DNA of 64,000 nt from Cyanobacteria bacterium SBLK (GTDB taxonomy: Bacteria > Cyanobacteriota > Cyanobacteriia > Cyanobacteriales > Spirulinaceae): NCBI GenBank assembly GCA_017746715.1, contig JAGHZQ010000099.1, positions 62,001 to 126,000 on the forward strand. Reading direction: 5' to 3'. A program made the position numbers and the translations under genes. The notes under the pieces are model-generated. The model made no database searches and was not told the origin of the DNA. It worked only from the letters and a program-made list of their open reading frames with translations. Position 1 is the stretch's first letter. Each line of letters opens with the position of its first letter. Positions 6,959-15,699 of this stretch are shown piece by piece.

Positions 6959-9490
6959 TTATTTTAATTTAACCCCTAAAAAGCGATCTAATAATTTTTG
7001 CCGCCATAAATAACGCAAGCTCAAACACCATCCCAAGGCAATTAAACCGAGAAGACAATAATCGAGCCAACTCAACAACGATAGTTCAAAAAAGTGGCGC
7101 GTGACGGGAATGGCGAGCAAGCAACAATATAAACCGATGAGGGCGATCGCTACTCCGGTATAGCGCCAATCTCGGGAGAGGGGTTCTCCTCCCACCCATG
7201 CCGTTGTTGGCGGTTTGAGAAAGGGAACTAATAATAATCCGCACCAAACTAAAATCGTCACCAAAGCACTGCGAGGAATGGCGAGGAGGCGATCGCTCAA
7301 CAAGGCACCTTGCAAACTGACGATGGCGTTACACAAACTCAAGCTCGACGATCCCGACAACCCCAACGCTAAAGAAGTCATCACCTCGCTATCGGTTGCT
7401 TCCCAGAGACTTTTGACCAAGTAGCCCAAATAGACTCCCAATCCCGTTAAAGTCATGCTTAAAGTCGCGGGAAGGGTAAAATGCAATAACGATCGCACGA
7501 TACTACCTTGGGGAAATTGTCCTGTTTTCGCCCAAATTGGGATAAATCCCGTGGGCAATCCGACGGCGATAATCGTCACGACAGCACTATGTTTATTGAG
7601 CATGGGAAACGTCCCTAAAACCTGTCCCGTGGCAAAAATAATTAAAGTGACGACGAACACTCGCACCATAAATAATTTCAACACGTCTTGGATGCCGTTG
7701 CGAATGCGCTGACCTTCGAGAAAAGTATGGGGAAGAGAAGCAAAAGAATCTTTTAAGAGAACGATATCGGCTGCATTTCTGGTTGCCTTACTGCCGCTTT
7801 CCATCGCAATTCCTAAATTTGCTTTTTTTAATGCCAAAACATCATTGACTCCATCTCCCATTGCGGCAACATAACGATCGTCCTGTCGCAGACTTTCCAC
7901 TAATTTTGCTTTTTGTTCTGGTGTGATGCGACCAAAAATTTTGTATTCTTTAGCAGCACGAGCAAATTCAGAATCGTCCATTTTTGCTAATTCTACCCCT
8001 GAAATAATGGGGATTTCTTCTCCTAATCCCACCTGTATCGCAAGGGCGGCAACCGTATCGGGATTATCGCCAGAAATAATTTTTAAATGAATGCCGGCAT
8101 TGGCAAAACCCGTAAGAGTTTCTTTGGCATCATGGCGCAATTCGTCACTAAAACTGATGATTCCGAGGGGTGTAAATTTGGGCAGTCCGGATGGAGAAAC
8201 CAGAAGATTTGAGATTGTTTCCTTGGGAAAAATATCGGGGTGATGAATGAGAAGAAGTACGCGCAATCCTTGTTTGGTTAAGGTGTTAATCGTTTCTCGA
8301 TTGGCTTCATTTAAAGCAATGCGATCGCTCAACATTTCCGGTGCGCCAAAAAGATAAGTTCCCGCTCTTAACTCGTTTGCAAAAGCGATCGCGCTCCATT
8401 TTCGGGTTGAAGAAAAGGAAATTTCCCAAGTTACGGGTTGTTTTGTTCCGGGATAAACTTCTGCGATCGCTTCGCTGGTTTTATTTTGTGTCGTACTATT
8501 AAAAACATAATCCCCTAAAATTTCTGCCAATTCTTTTTCAGAGCGATCGATAGGATGAAGCGCATTTAAATGAATGCGATTTGTGGTTAAAGTTCCCGTT
8601 TTATCCAAGCAAAGAACATCGACGTTACTCAAAGATTCGACAGCATTTGCTTGTTGAATGAGAACCTCTTGACCGACCATTCGCACGGCTCCCAAAGCAT
8701 AGGCAAGGGTAATGGATAAATATAAACCGCTCGGCACTAATCCGGCAATGACTGCGGCTCTTTGCACCCCATCTCGAAAGGTTAAAAACCCCGTCCAAAC
8801 CGAAACCCCGACTAAGATCCATAAGAAAGTTGCCAGTAAGAGAAAGATACGAATAACTAAGTTAATTTCTAATTGCAGAGGCGTGTAAATTTTACGAAAT
8901 TCTCTGGCTTTTGCAGTAATTTGATAGGCAAAACTCGCTTTGCCAACTTGGGTGACTCGATAATAAGTACGCCCGCTCGTACAAATGCTGCCCGAGTAAA
9001 CTATATCGCCTTTTTCTTTGGCGATCGCATCAGATTCTCCTGTCAATAAAGACTCATCGACCTCAACATTAGCTTCGCCGATAATTTTCCCATCGACGAC
9101 AATTTGATCGCCGGTTTCTAAAACGAGAATATCGCCTAAAACAATCTCTTTCGGATCGATATTTCGTTCCTTTCCTTCGCGAATTACTGTCGCTCGCGGT
9201 CGGGTTAATAAGGCAATGCGATCGAGTTTTCGTTTTGCCCAAACTTCTTGTAAAACATTAACAATTACGCCACCTAAAATAACAACACCCACCAGCAAAG
9301 CATCGCCAACTCGTCCGAGAAAGATCAAGAAAATACTGAGGGTAAAAAAGACAGTATTAATAAAAGTAAAAAGATTTTCTTGTAGAATTTGTAAATAAGA
9401 GCGACTGGTGGTGAGGGAAATATTATTTCCTCGGCCTGCTTTGCGAAGGGCGATCGCTTCGGCTTCACTTAAACCGGTATGGATAGACAT
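6959..9490 (-). CDS. P-type cation-transporting ATPase, CtpE-like
   Basis: An 843-residue P-type ATPase of the HAD superfamily. Motifs in order: actuator TGES (about 150-153), phosphorylation site DKTGTLT (D296), the SSTRKWSAIAF nucleotide-domain segment, and the hinge MGDGVNDVLALKKANLGIAM. About eight to ten membrane helices flank these. Overall organisation resembles actinobacterial CtpE, linked to Ca2+ uptake, more than heavy-metal pumps: there is no N-terminal metal-binding domain and no CPC motif. The membrane motif that is usually PEGL reads PSGL here (about 253-256), so ion coordination may differ. It is a single-gene unit; the ion is not known. Confidence 0.88.
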   Translation of the reverse strand: MSIHTGLSEAEAIALRKAGRGNNISLTTSRSYLQILQENLFTFINTVFFTLSIFLIFLGRVGDALLVGVVILGGVIVNVLQEVWAKRKLDRIALLTRPRATVIREGKERNIDPKEIVLGDILVLETGDQIVVDGKIIGEANVEVDESLLTGESDAIAKEKGDIVYSGSICTSGRTYYRVTQVGKASFAYQITAKAREFRKIYTPLQLEINLVIRIFLLLATFLWILVGVSVWTGFLTFRDGVQRAAVIAGLVPSGLYLSITLAYALGAVRMVGQEVLIQQANAVESLSNVDVLCLDKTGTLTTNRIHLNALHPIDRSEKELAEILGDYVFNSTTQNKTSEAIAEVYPGTKQPVTWEISFSSTRKWSAIAFANELRAGTYLFGAPEMLSDRIALNEANRETINTLTKQGLRVLLLIHHPDIFPKETISNLLVSPSGLPKFTPLGIISFSDELRHDAKETLTGFANAGIHLKIISGDNPDTVAALAIQVGLGEEIPIISGVELAKMDDSEFARAAKEYKIFGRITPEQKAKLVESLRQDDRYVAAMGDGVNDVLALKKANLGIAMESGSKATRNAADIVLLKDSFASLPHTFLEGQRIRNGIQDVLKLFMVRVFVVTLIIFATGQVLGTFPMLNKHSAVVTIIAVGLPTGFIPIWAKTGQFPQGSIVRSLLHFTLPATLSMTLTGLGVYLGYLVKSLWEATDSEVMTSLALGLSGSSSLSLCNAIVSLQGALLSDRLLAIPRSALVTILVWCGLLLVPFLKPPTTAWVGGEPLSRDWRYTGVAIALIGLYCCLLAIPVTRHFFELSLLSWLDYCLLGLIALGWCLSLRYLWRQKLLDRFLGVKLK

Positions 9491-9571
9491 ATTGATTCAA
9501 TAAAGAATTTGCGTGAAAGACTGTTGATAAAATAACAATTAAGTTTGTAGTTTGTAGGGCGATCGCTTTTA

Positions 9572-10309
9572 TCATATCTGTGTTTTGGTGATTTCGTTGA
9601 GTTTTCCGGTTTTGAGTTGATAGCGATCGCCAAATTCCTGCCCCATTCGCTGCATGCACCAAGCAAAAATTGTTCTTAAAGATGCACAAGTTTCGGGATT
9701 TGATAATATTTTCTCAACATTTAGAAGTTCTAATATTTTTCCTCCATCTTCTTTTTCTTTGAACTTCCGATTTTTATCTAATTCCTTGACTTTTTTATTT
9801 AAGTCATTTTTGGGATGTCGAATTTCTTCTACATCTCCCTCATAATCCTCGAGAGAAGTTCCTAATACTCCGTTCGTTGCTGTAGTATCGGCAAAATAAT
9901 ACGCTTCTAACATATTCACTAGAAAATGGACAGAAGCACGATCTTTATCTTGTTTTAGTATTTCATCCAATATCTTTCGATATAGTTGAAAAACTTGCTC
10001 TATTTTTTCCTTGCGATCGTCTTCTAAATCATCAATTAACAGCACAAAAGAGCAGGGTTTTTGCAAATATTGTCTCGCTGGAAATCCAATTCGTTGTGCA
10101 TCGCGATCTGGAATACCTTTTCCATTTTCTTTACGTCGAAGTTTCTTGGGGCTTGAAATTGGATCGAGTTGTTCTATTTTTCTAATGGTTTGAAATGTGC
10201 AAATTCCTAATCTCATTAGAGATAGAAAAAGATTAGGGAGATAACTTTCTTCACTCTTTCCAGTTACGAGTAAACCAAAATAGAAAAAAGGACAAGATTC
10301 ATTATTCAT
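9572..10309 (-). CDS. DUF4276-like TOPRIM protein, partner of the adjacent ATPase
   Basis: A 245-residue protein with the features of a TOPRIM/DUF4276 protein: LLVTGKSEESYLP near the N terminus (acidic residues E20/E21), a LLIDDLEDD block (about 90-98) matching the DxD metal site, and NMLEAYYFAD (about 132-141), the E-A-W/Y-ad motif typical of DUF4276. Its ATG overlaps the ATPase stop codon (ATGA), so the two are translationally coupled. OLD-family and PARIS (AriA/AriB) systems also combine an ATPase with a TOPRIM domain, which suggests a nuclease regulated by the ATPase. The exact family should be confirmed. Confidence 0.68.
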   Translation of the reverse strand: MNNESCPFFYFGLLVTGKSEESYLPNLFLSLMRLGICTFQTIRKIEQLDPISSPKKLRRKENGKGIPDRDAQRIGFPARQYLQKPCSFVLLIDDLEDDRKEKIEQVFQLYRKILDEILKQDKDRASVHFLVNMLEAYYFADTTATNGVLGTSLEDYEGDVEEIRHPKNDLNKKVKELDKNRKFKEKEDGGKILELLNVEKILSNPETCASLRTIFAWCMQRMGQEFGDRYQLKTGKLNEITKTQI

Positions 10310-11505
10310 TCAATGACCTCATAAATAGGTGATTCTCCTTGAGGAGCAACCATTTCAGACATATAAAGTGCCCCTGTTTCATATTGTTCTAACAAATCTT
10401 GTATATCTTTTATATCGCTAACTCTCATTAGTTTGGTTTTTCCTTCGTCATCACGTGAAGTGCTAATGATATCCTTATTTTCAAATTCGCTGATTAACGC
10501 AGGAGAATGTGTTGCAATAAAAACTTGATGATTCCATTTTTGTATTGCTAGTTTTACTGCTTTCGCAAGAACATTTAATGCCCAAGGATGTAAAGAAATA
10601 TCTGGCTCATCTAACAAAATGATGGAAGAACTATCATCGTCGAGTTGTTCGGAAAACAAAGCAGTCAAATTAATCAGCATTTGTAAATGGCCATCTGAAA
10701 TCCCGGAAATAGGAATTGGTTTGTTGATTTTTTTGTCAATTAAATAAGCATAAACGCTACTAGGGCTTGTTTGCTCAAAAAAGATATTTTCAAAAGAAGG
10801 AAATGTTTCTCGCATGAACTGTATAATTGTATTATATCGATGGTCGATCGCTTGGCGATCGTGTAAATTTCTTAAAACTGACCACAGATTTTCACAGTTT
10901 TCATTAAGTTCAAAAGTTGAGCTAGACTCAGAACCTCGTTTCTTGAGTCTATTCAAATTGATTTCTCGAGCGCTATAAAACCTTAATAAGCGAAGGCATT
11001 TATATATTTCATAAGATATTTCATCAAGACCTTCAATACTAATATGTGTTATCAAGGCTAGTTTTTCAGGATCGAAAAGATCGATTTCCTCATAATTATT
11101 CTCTTTGAAATTCCAAATTTTAGCTTGTATACTGCTAACTGTACGGGAAATCAGATTAAGCTGATTGGTGTTGATAGTATATAAATTTTCACCGACAAAA
11201 GGGTCGATTCTTCCTGAAGAATATCCTAAAGAAAGATCGTATTTTGCTTGTAGCATTTCTAACGAAATAGATGTTTTGTCTCCTTTCTCTGCACCATTCC
11301 ACAGTAAACCGACACCGCGATCGCGTTGAGATGCAGCATAATCAACACTCCTTACCGCACAATCTTTCAGAAATCGCAGCACGTCAAGAATGGCAGATTT
11401 TCCCGATCCATTAGGTCCGAAAAAAACATTAATCGCACCGACTTCAAAAGATAGATCGGCAAGAGAACGATAATTTTTAACCTGCAAGCGCACTAATTTA
11501 GACAT
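10306..11505 (-). CDS. AAA ATPase (AAA_21/SMC-like), partner of a TOPRIM protein
   Basis: A 399-residue ABC/SMC-type ATPase. Walker A is FGPNGSGKSAIL (residues 29-40), the signature region is ISGISDGHLQMLINL, Walker B is SSIILLDEPDISLHP and the switch histidine lies in FIATHSPALIS. The inserted middle region is helical and short, so it is not a long coiled-coil SMC. It starts only 18 bp downstream of leuS and overlaps the TOPRIM gene by 4 bp, forming a two-gene unit. Such overlapping ATPase/TOPRIM pairs (OLD, Gabija GajA, PARIS) are established anti-phage arrangements; that this pair is defensive is inference. Confidence 0.85.
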   Translation of the reverse strand: MSKLVRLQVKNYRSLADLSFEVGAINVFFGPNGSGKSAILDVLRFLKDCAVRSVDYAASQRDRGVGLLWNGAEKGDKTSISLEMLQAKYDLSLGYSSGRIDPFVGENLYTINTNQLNLISRTVSSIQAKIWNFKENNYEEIDLFDPEKLALITHISIEGLDEISYEIYKCLRLLRFYSAREINLNRLKKRGSESSSTFELNENCENLWSVLRNLHDRQAIDHRYNTIIQFMRETFPSFENIFFEQTSPSSVYAYLIDKKINKPIPISGISDGHLQMLINLTALFSEQLDDDSSSIILLDEPDISLHPWALNVLAKAVKLAIQKWNHQVFIATHSPALISEFENKDIISTSRDDEGKTKLMRVSDIKDIQDLLEQYETGALYMSEMVAPQGESPIYEVIE

Positions 11506-11523
11506 GATAGAAAAGAGTGTATT

Positions 11524-14319
11524 TTACTTACCCAAAACAAAATTAACCAATTTACCGGGAACGACGATCGCTTTCTTAATTTCCTTCCCTTCTAAATAAG
11601 GTTTCACTTTATCCGAGTCTTTAGCAAAGGCTTCTAATTCTGCTTTTGTTGCACCCGCAGGCACTTGAATTACTGCCCGTTTTTTGCCCATGACTTGCAC
11701 CACTAAGGCAATTTCATCGACTTCTAAAGCTGCCGGATCGTGTTGTTTCCATGCTTGTTGGTGAATGGAATCTTTACCGTCGATTTTCTGCCATAATTCC
11801 TCAGCCATGTGGGGGGAAAAGGGAGCGAGTAAAATGAGTAAAGTTTCGATTCCTTCTCGATAAATGGGAGAATCTTTGCACTTGGCATCATTTAAGGCAT
11901 TACTGAGTTTCATCAACTCAGAAACCGCCGTGTTAAATTGATAGTCTCCCTCTAAATCTTCCGAGATTTCTTTAATTGCCGTATGAATGGCACGGCGCAA
12001 ATCTTTCTCGGCTTTAGAAAGTTCCTTTTTCTTTTGAGAACTCGCTTTCTTCGTAGCAGATTCATCCACCAAACGCCAAACGCGATTTAAGAAGCGATAT
12101 TGTCCTTCAACATCCGCATCATCCCATTCTAAATCTTTTTCGGGTGGGGCTTTAAATAAAATAAACATCCGCGCCGTATCCGCACCGTATTTGTCTAAAA
12201 CATCCTTGGGATCGACCCCGTTATATTTTGATTTAGACATCTTCTCAAAGAAGACTTTTAACGGTTCTCCCGTATCGGGATCGGGGAACATTTGTAAAGA
12301 TTCTCCGGTTTGCGGATCTTTGGGATCTTTGAGATCGATTTTTTCTTTGTCGGCTTTTTTCCCAGATGTTTTCGGGGGGACGTATTGAATATATTGCCCC
12401 GTATTGGGGTTTTGGAATGTGATTTCTTCGATCGCATTTTCTCCCACCATGCGATGATATGCTGTCGTGAGATTATTCGCTTTAACATGGGCAGAAGGGA
12501 CGTATTTATCAGTTTTAGGATTCTTATAGGTAATCCCTTGCACCATCCCTTGCGTTAACAGTTTTTGGAAAGGTTCGTCAAAGTTTAATAAACCGCGATC
12601 GCGCAACACTTTAGTAAAGAAACGAGAATACAGTAAATGTAAGATTGCGTGTTCGATCCCACCGACGTATTGATCCACTGCCATCCAATCATTTACCTTC
12701 TCTTGTTTGAATGCTTCACCCTCATTTTTTGCGTCCGTGTAGCGCAAGAAATACCACGAAGAATCGATAAACGTATCCATCGTATCGGTTTCTCGTTTCG
12801 CATCTTCGTTACAACTGGGACATTTAACATTGACCCAATTGTCCATCTTTGCTAAAGGCGAAGGACCGCGTCCGCTAAAGGCAACATCATCGGGTAATTT
12901 AACGGGTAAATCTGCATCGGGAACCGGAACTGCGCCGCAACTGGGACAATGAATAATTGGGATGGGAACTCCCCAATAACGCTGACGGGAAATCAACCAA
13001 TCTCGGAGACGATAATTTTCCTGTGCGGTGCCGATTTTTTTCTCTTCTAAATATTCGATAACTCGCTTTTTAGCATCGGGTACGGTTAACCCATTCAAGA
13101 TATCGGAATTGTTGAGAATTCCCGTTTGATTATCTGCGAAGGCTTCTGTTAATGGTTCTATATTATTCTCGATCCCCTCGCCTTCGGCTTCCTCCTTAAT
13201 AAGGGGAGTAAGGGAGGGATCGTCGGCTGAAAATACAACTTGTTTAATGTCTAAATTAAACCGAGTCGCAAACTCAAAATCTCGCTGGTCGTGGGCGGGA
13301 ACTGCCATAATTGCCCCGGTTCCATAACCCATTAAAACATAGTCGGCAATCCAAATCGGGATTTTAGCATTATTAACTGGATTGATGGCATAACTACCTG
13401 TAAACACTCCCGTTTTTTCTTTCGTGTCGTCCGTGCGATCGATTTCGCTTTTATTGGCAGCTTCTTTTTGATAGGTTTCTACGGCTTCTTTTTGCGCGGA
13501 TGTCGTTAATTTAGAGACGAGAGAATGCTCCGGAGAAAGCACCATAAATGTTGCGCCCCAAAGGGTATCCGGTCGCGTGGTAAATACGGGAATGCTGTCC
13601 CCTTCTTCTGTTGTAAATTCTACTCGCGCGCCGACGGATTTTCCAATCCAATTGGTTTGTAAGGTTTTAACTTTGTCCGGCCAGCCTTTTAATTGACTCA
13701 AATCGGCGAGTAATTCATCCGCGTATTCAGTAATTTTTAAGAACCACTGACGCAACATTTTACGTTCGACTTTTGCCCCCGATCGCCACGATCGCCCTTC
13801 ACTATCTACCTGTTCGTTGGCTAATACAGTTTGGTCAACCGGATCCCAATTCACCGCCGCTTCTCTTTGATAGGCCAAACCCGCTTCGTAGAATTGCAAA
13901 AAGATCCATTGCGTCCACTTGTAATAGTCCGGGGAACAAGTCGTCACTTCTCGATCCCAGTCGAGGGAAAGCCCGAGGGTTTTGAGTTGTTCCCGCATTT
14001 GGGCGATATTCTCATACGTCCATTTACTGGGGGGAATACCGCGATCGATCGCTGCATTTTCCGCCGGGAGTCCGAAGGCATCCCAACCCATCGGATGCAA
14101 TACCCGATAGCCCTGCATGCGCTTGAGACGGGCAATTACATCGGTAATGACATAGTTGCGGACGTGACCCATGTGCAGGTTGCCCGAGGGATAGGGGAAC
14201 ATGGACAATGCGTAAAATTTGGGCTTATCGGAGTCTTCGGGGGTGCGATCGATCCCCTTCTCCGCCCAAGTTTGCTGCCACTTTTGCTCTATCTCTGCTG
14301 CGTTGTATCGGGACTCCAC
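11524..14319 (-). CDS. leuS: Leucyl-tRNA synthetase
   Basis: A 931-residue class I synthetase that charges tRNA-Leu in the cytoplasm. The HIGH-type motif is HMGH (residues 49-52, in PYPSGNLHMGHVRNY), the CP1 editing domain carries TTRPDTLWGATFMV, and the KMSKS motif is present (KMSKSKYNGVDP). The protein is longer than the 860-870 residues usual for bacterial LeuRS. Two places explain this: a segment of about 100 residues between QGMV and KMSKS with repeated NPxTGxY/DPxTGExL hairpin-like units, and a low-complexity IKEEAEGEGIENN stretch in the editing domain whose DNA resembles an intergenic repeat. Neither removes a catalytic motif. Confidence 0.95.
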   Translation of the reverse strand: MESRYNAAEIEQKWQQTWAEKGIDRTPEDSDKPKFYALSMFPYPSGNLHMGHVRNYVITDVIARLKRMQGYRVLHPMGWDAFGLPAENAAIDRGIPPSKWTYENIAQMREQLKTLGLSLDWDREVTTCSPDYYKWTQWIFLQFYEAGLAYQREAAVNWDPVDQTVLANEQVDSEGRSWRSGAKVERKMLRQWFLKITEYADELLADLSQLKGWPDKVKTLQTNWIGKSVGARVEFTTEEGDSIPVFTTRPDTLWGATFMVLSPEHSLVSKLTTSAQKEAVETYQKEAANKSEIDRTDDTKEKTGVFTGSYAINPVNNAKIPIWIADYVLMGYGTGAIMAVPAHDQRDFEFATRFNLDIKQVVFSADDPSLTPLIKEEAEGEGIENNIEPLTEAFADNQTGILNNSDILNGLTVPDAKKRVIEYLEEKKIGTAQENYRLRDWLISRQRYWGVPIPIIHCPSCGAVPVPDADLPVKLPDDVAFSGRGPSPLAKMDNWVNVKCPSCNEDAKRETDTMDTFIDSSWYFLRYTDAKNEGEAFKQEKVNDWMAVDQYVGGIEHAILHLLYSRFFTKVLRDRGLLNFDEPFQKLLTQGMVQGITYKNPKTDKYVPSAHVKANNLTTAYHRMVGENAIEEITFQNPNTGQYIQYVPPKTSGKKADKEKIDLKDPKDPQTGESLQMFPDPDTGEPLKVFFEKMSKSKYNGVDPKDVLDKYGADTARMFILFKAPPEKDLEWDDADVEGQYRFLNRVWRLVDESATKKASSQKKKELSKAEKDLRRAIHTAIKEISEDLEGDYQFNTAVSELMKLSNALNDAKCKDSPIYREGIETLLILLAPFSPHMAEELWQKIDGKDSIHQQAWKQHDPAALEVDEIALVVQVMGKKRAVIQVPAGATKAELEAFAKDSDKVKPYLEGKEIKKAIVVPGKLVNFVLGK
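13191..13208. repeat. CCTTAATAAGGGG-type repeat inside leuS, copy 1
   Basis: CCTCCTTAATAAGGGGAG lies in frame in leuS, in the editing-domain region encoding PLIKEEAEGEG. A related core, CCCTCTTAATAAGGGGGA, occurs in the spacer at 44246-44263. This kind of near-palindrome around TTAATAA is, from memory, a common dispersed intergenic repeat of cyanobacteria, here apparently tolerated inside a coding region. Confidence 0.45.
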
Positions 14320-14390
14320 GACTGTTTCTCCTGCTGGGTTGGAAAAGTTGCATTTTATATTGTAAGGGAATTGGTAATCGTGGTGTTACT

Positions 14391-14720
14391 TCATAATCCC
14401 AGCCAACCTTGCAGGGCGCGATCGAGTTGTTCTGCATTACTATTAGCGAGTTTGCCAATTATTCGGATAACCAAACTCTCATGAATTGTATATACACCTC
14501 GTTTAACTGCTGTTGTCACGTTTAATCCTGCTGCTAACCACTCAGATAGAACAAATTCACCTTCTAGCAAAGATGTTGTTTTGCTTGTTAAAGGTACGAT
14601 TAAAATGTCTAAAGAAATATGCGGCGCATTCACAACAACAGCAGGACGCACTTTAGAACTCGATAGGTCAGAGAATGGATAGCGAACTAAAATAATTTCA
14701 TTCTTGGAGTAGCTCGGCAT
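14391..14720 (-). CDS. MazF/PemK-type endoribonuclease toxin
   Basis: A 109-residue toxin of the MazF/PemK fold that would cleave mRNA and be held inactive by the antitoxin encoded just upstream. Family features seen: ILVRYPFSDLSSSKVRPAVVV near the N terminus, IVPLTSKTT, and the C-terminal IIGKLANSNAEQLDRALQGWLGL helix. The start is taken at ATG 14720 (MPSYSKNEI), which is the usual start in this family; an in-frame ATG at 14738 is less likely. It overlaps the antitoxin reading frame by 23 bp, as expected for a coupled type II toxin-antitoxin pair. Confidence 0.88.
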   Translation of the reverse strand: MPSYSKNEIILVRYPFSDLSSSKVRPAVVVNAPHISLDILIVPLTSKTTSLLEGEFVLSEWLAAGLNVTTAVKRGVYTIHESLVIRIIGKLANSNAEQLDRALQGWLGL

Positions 14721-14901
14721 ATACGTCATCCTCAACATTATTCCACACCGAATCTAGCGATGTTTGGCTTGCCTGCAACCAAAATTCGGTTTCATTTTCT
14801 GGGAGAATCGTCACCAGCACTTTTGTTCCTTCTGGAATTTCCTCAGATTCCAAGAGTTCTATTTTTCCTTGTCGAACTGTGGCCCAAAGTGTTTTTAACA
14901 T
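14698..14901 (-). CDS. Antitoxin of the MazF/PemK pair
   Basis: A 67-residue protein beginning MLKTLWATVRQGKIELLE, with an N-terminal beta-rich segment followed by an acidic C terminus (WNNVEDDVYAELLQE) suited to wrap the toxin. In this cyanobacterial antitoxin type, the N terminus resembles an AbrB/swapped-hairpin-like or DUF104-like module, though I cannot fix the family. It precedes and overlaps the toxin gene, the normal order, and probably represses their common promoter upstream of 14901. Confidence 0.8.
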   Translation of the reverse strand: MLKTLWATVRQGKIELLESEEIPEGTKVLVTILPENETEFWLQASQTSLDSVWNNVEDDVYAELLQE

Positions 14902-15255
14902 TATTCCTTATTGCGATCGCTCATTCTTTAATGTTAGGCTTTAATGTAAAATTTGACAATTGACTCATCTCTATAAGACCGACAATAGACTATCCTACAG
15001 CAGCGATCGCTATAAATATTGGAGGGATATTATGGCATTGCATAAATTTGAGTTTTTGGAGAGGTCTAAGAGATTGTTCGTAAAGCAAATATTAAATGAA
15101 AGGAGTAAGGTGTGTTAGGGTAATGACATGGAGCGTAACGCACCGCAAGTCCAAAAATTGGTGCGTTACGCTGTTGCTTTACCGCAGCCATGCCGGAGAC
15201 TATACAGCACCCTACTGGCTGAAAAACTTGAGAGAGAGAAGTTTGGTTAGAACAA
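14902..15255. other. Intergenic region, no gene seen
   Basis: About 350 bp between the toxin-antitoxin pair and a small plus-strand gene. It should contain the antitoxin promoter near 14905-14990 (minus strand). The only clear structure is the inverted repeat at 15132-15172. Plus-strand reading frames are interrupted by stops (for example GTTAG just before 15256). Confidence 0.5.
15132..15172. repeat. GCGTTACGC-type inverted repeat
   Basis: AGCGTAACGCACC (15132-15144) and GGTGCGTTACGCT (15160-15172) are perfect reverse complements with a 15-nt loop. The GGTGCGTTACGC motif is, from memory, a common cyanobacterial dispersed hairpin. It sits upstream of the 15256 gene with no T-run, so it looks like a repeat rather than a terminator. 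Confidence 0.65.
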
Positions 15256-15696
15256 ATGCTTGAGGTTGCGGGCGATCGAGAAGTGTACGAGCCGATTTTG
15301 CAAAGATTAGTCGGGCAAGTTTGTCATCGAACCCTTGCCTGTAACTCATTCAAATTAAGGTTTGAAACAATAACAAAAACAGCCGATCGAGGTTATATTT
15401 GGATCGATCCGCCTTGGTCGTTGATGTATCGCGAACAACTGATTACGGATTCATTCCTTTGCCCTCATTACGAAGAAGCTAACTATTCGCAAAAATTTCG
15501 GCAATGGTGCAATCTATTTTCCCCATTAAATCAAACTGTAATGACCCGATATGAATTTACAGATGGCGGAGACTTGAACTTATTTTTTCTTCATTCTTAC
15601 TGGCTTCATATTCCAGCGATCGCAGAAGAGTTACAAGATGAAGATTCCGATTGGTATTTGCACTGGTATGCACGAATAATTAAAGAATCTAGTTAA
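15256..15696 (+). CDS. Hypothetical cytoplasmic protein
   Basis: A 146-residue protein that I do not recognise. It has no signal peptide or membrane segment, and contains many aromatic residues (WIDPPWSLMYRE, HWYARI) and several cysteines without a spaced metal motif. Base and codon use look like the neighbours. There is no clear ribosome-binding site before ATG 15256 and an in-frame stop lies just upstream, so the present start could be the result of a 5' truncation. It is convergent with the Prx-like gene, with 3 bp between stops. Confidence 0.55.
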   Translation: MLEVAGDREVYEPILQRLVGQVCHRTLACNSFKLRFETITKTADRGYIWIDPPWSLMYREQLITDSFLCPHYEEANYSQKFRQWCNLFSPLNQTVMTRYEFTDGGDLNLFFLHSYWLHIPAIAEELQDEDSDWYLHWYARIIKESS

Positions 15697-15699
15697 GTT

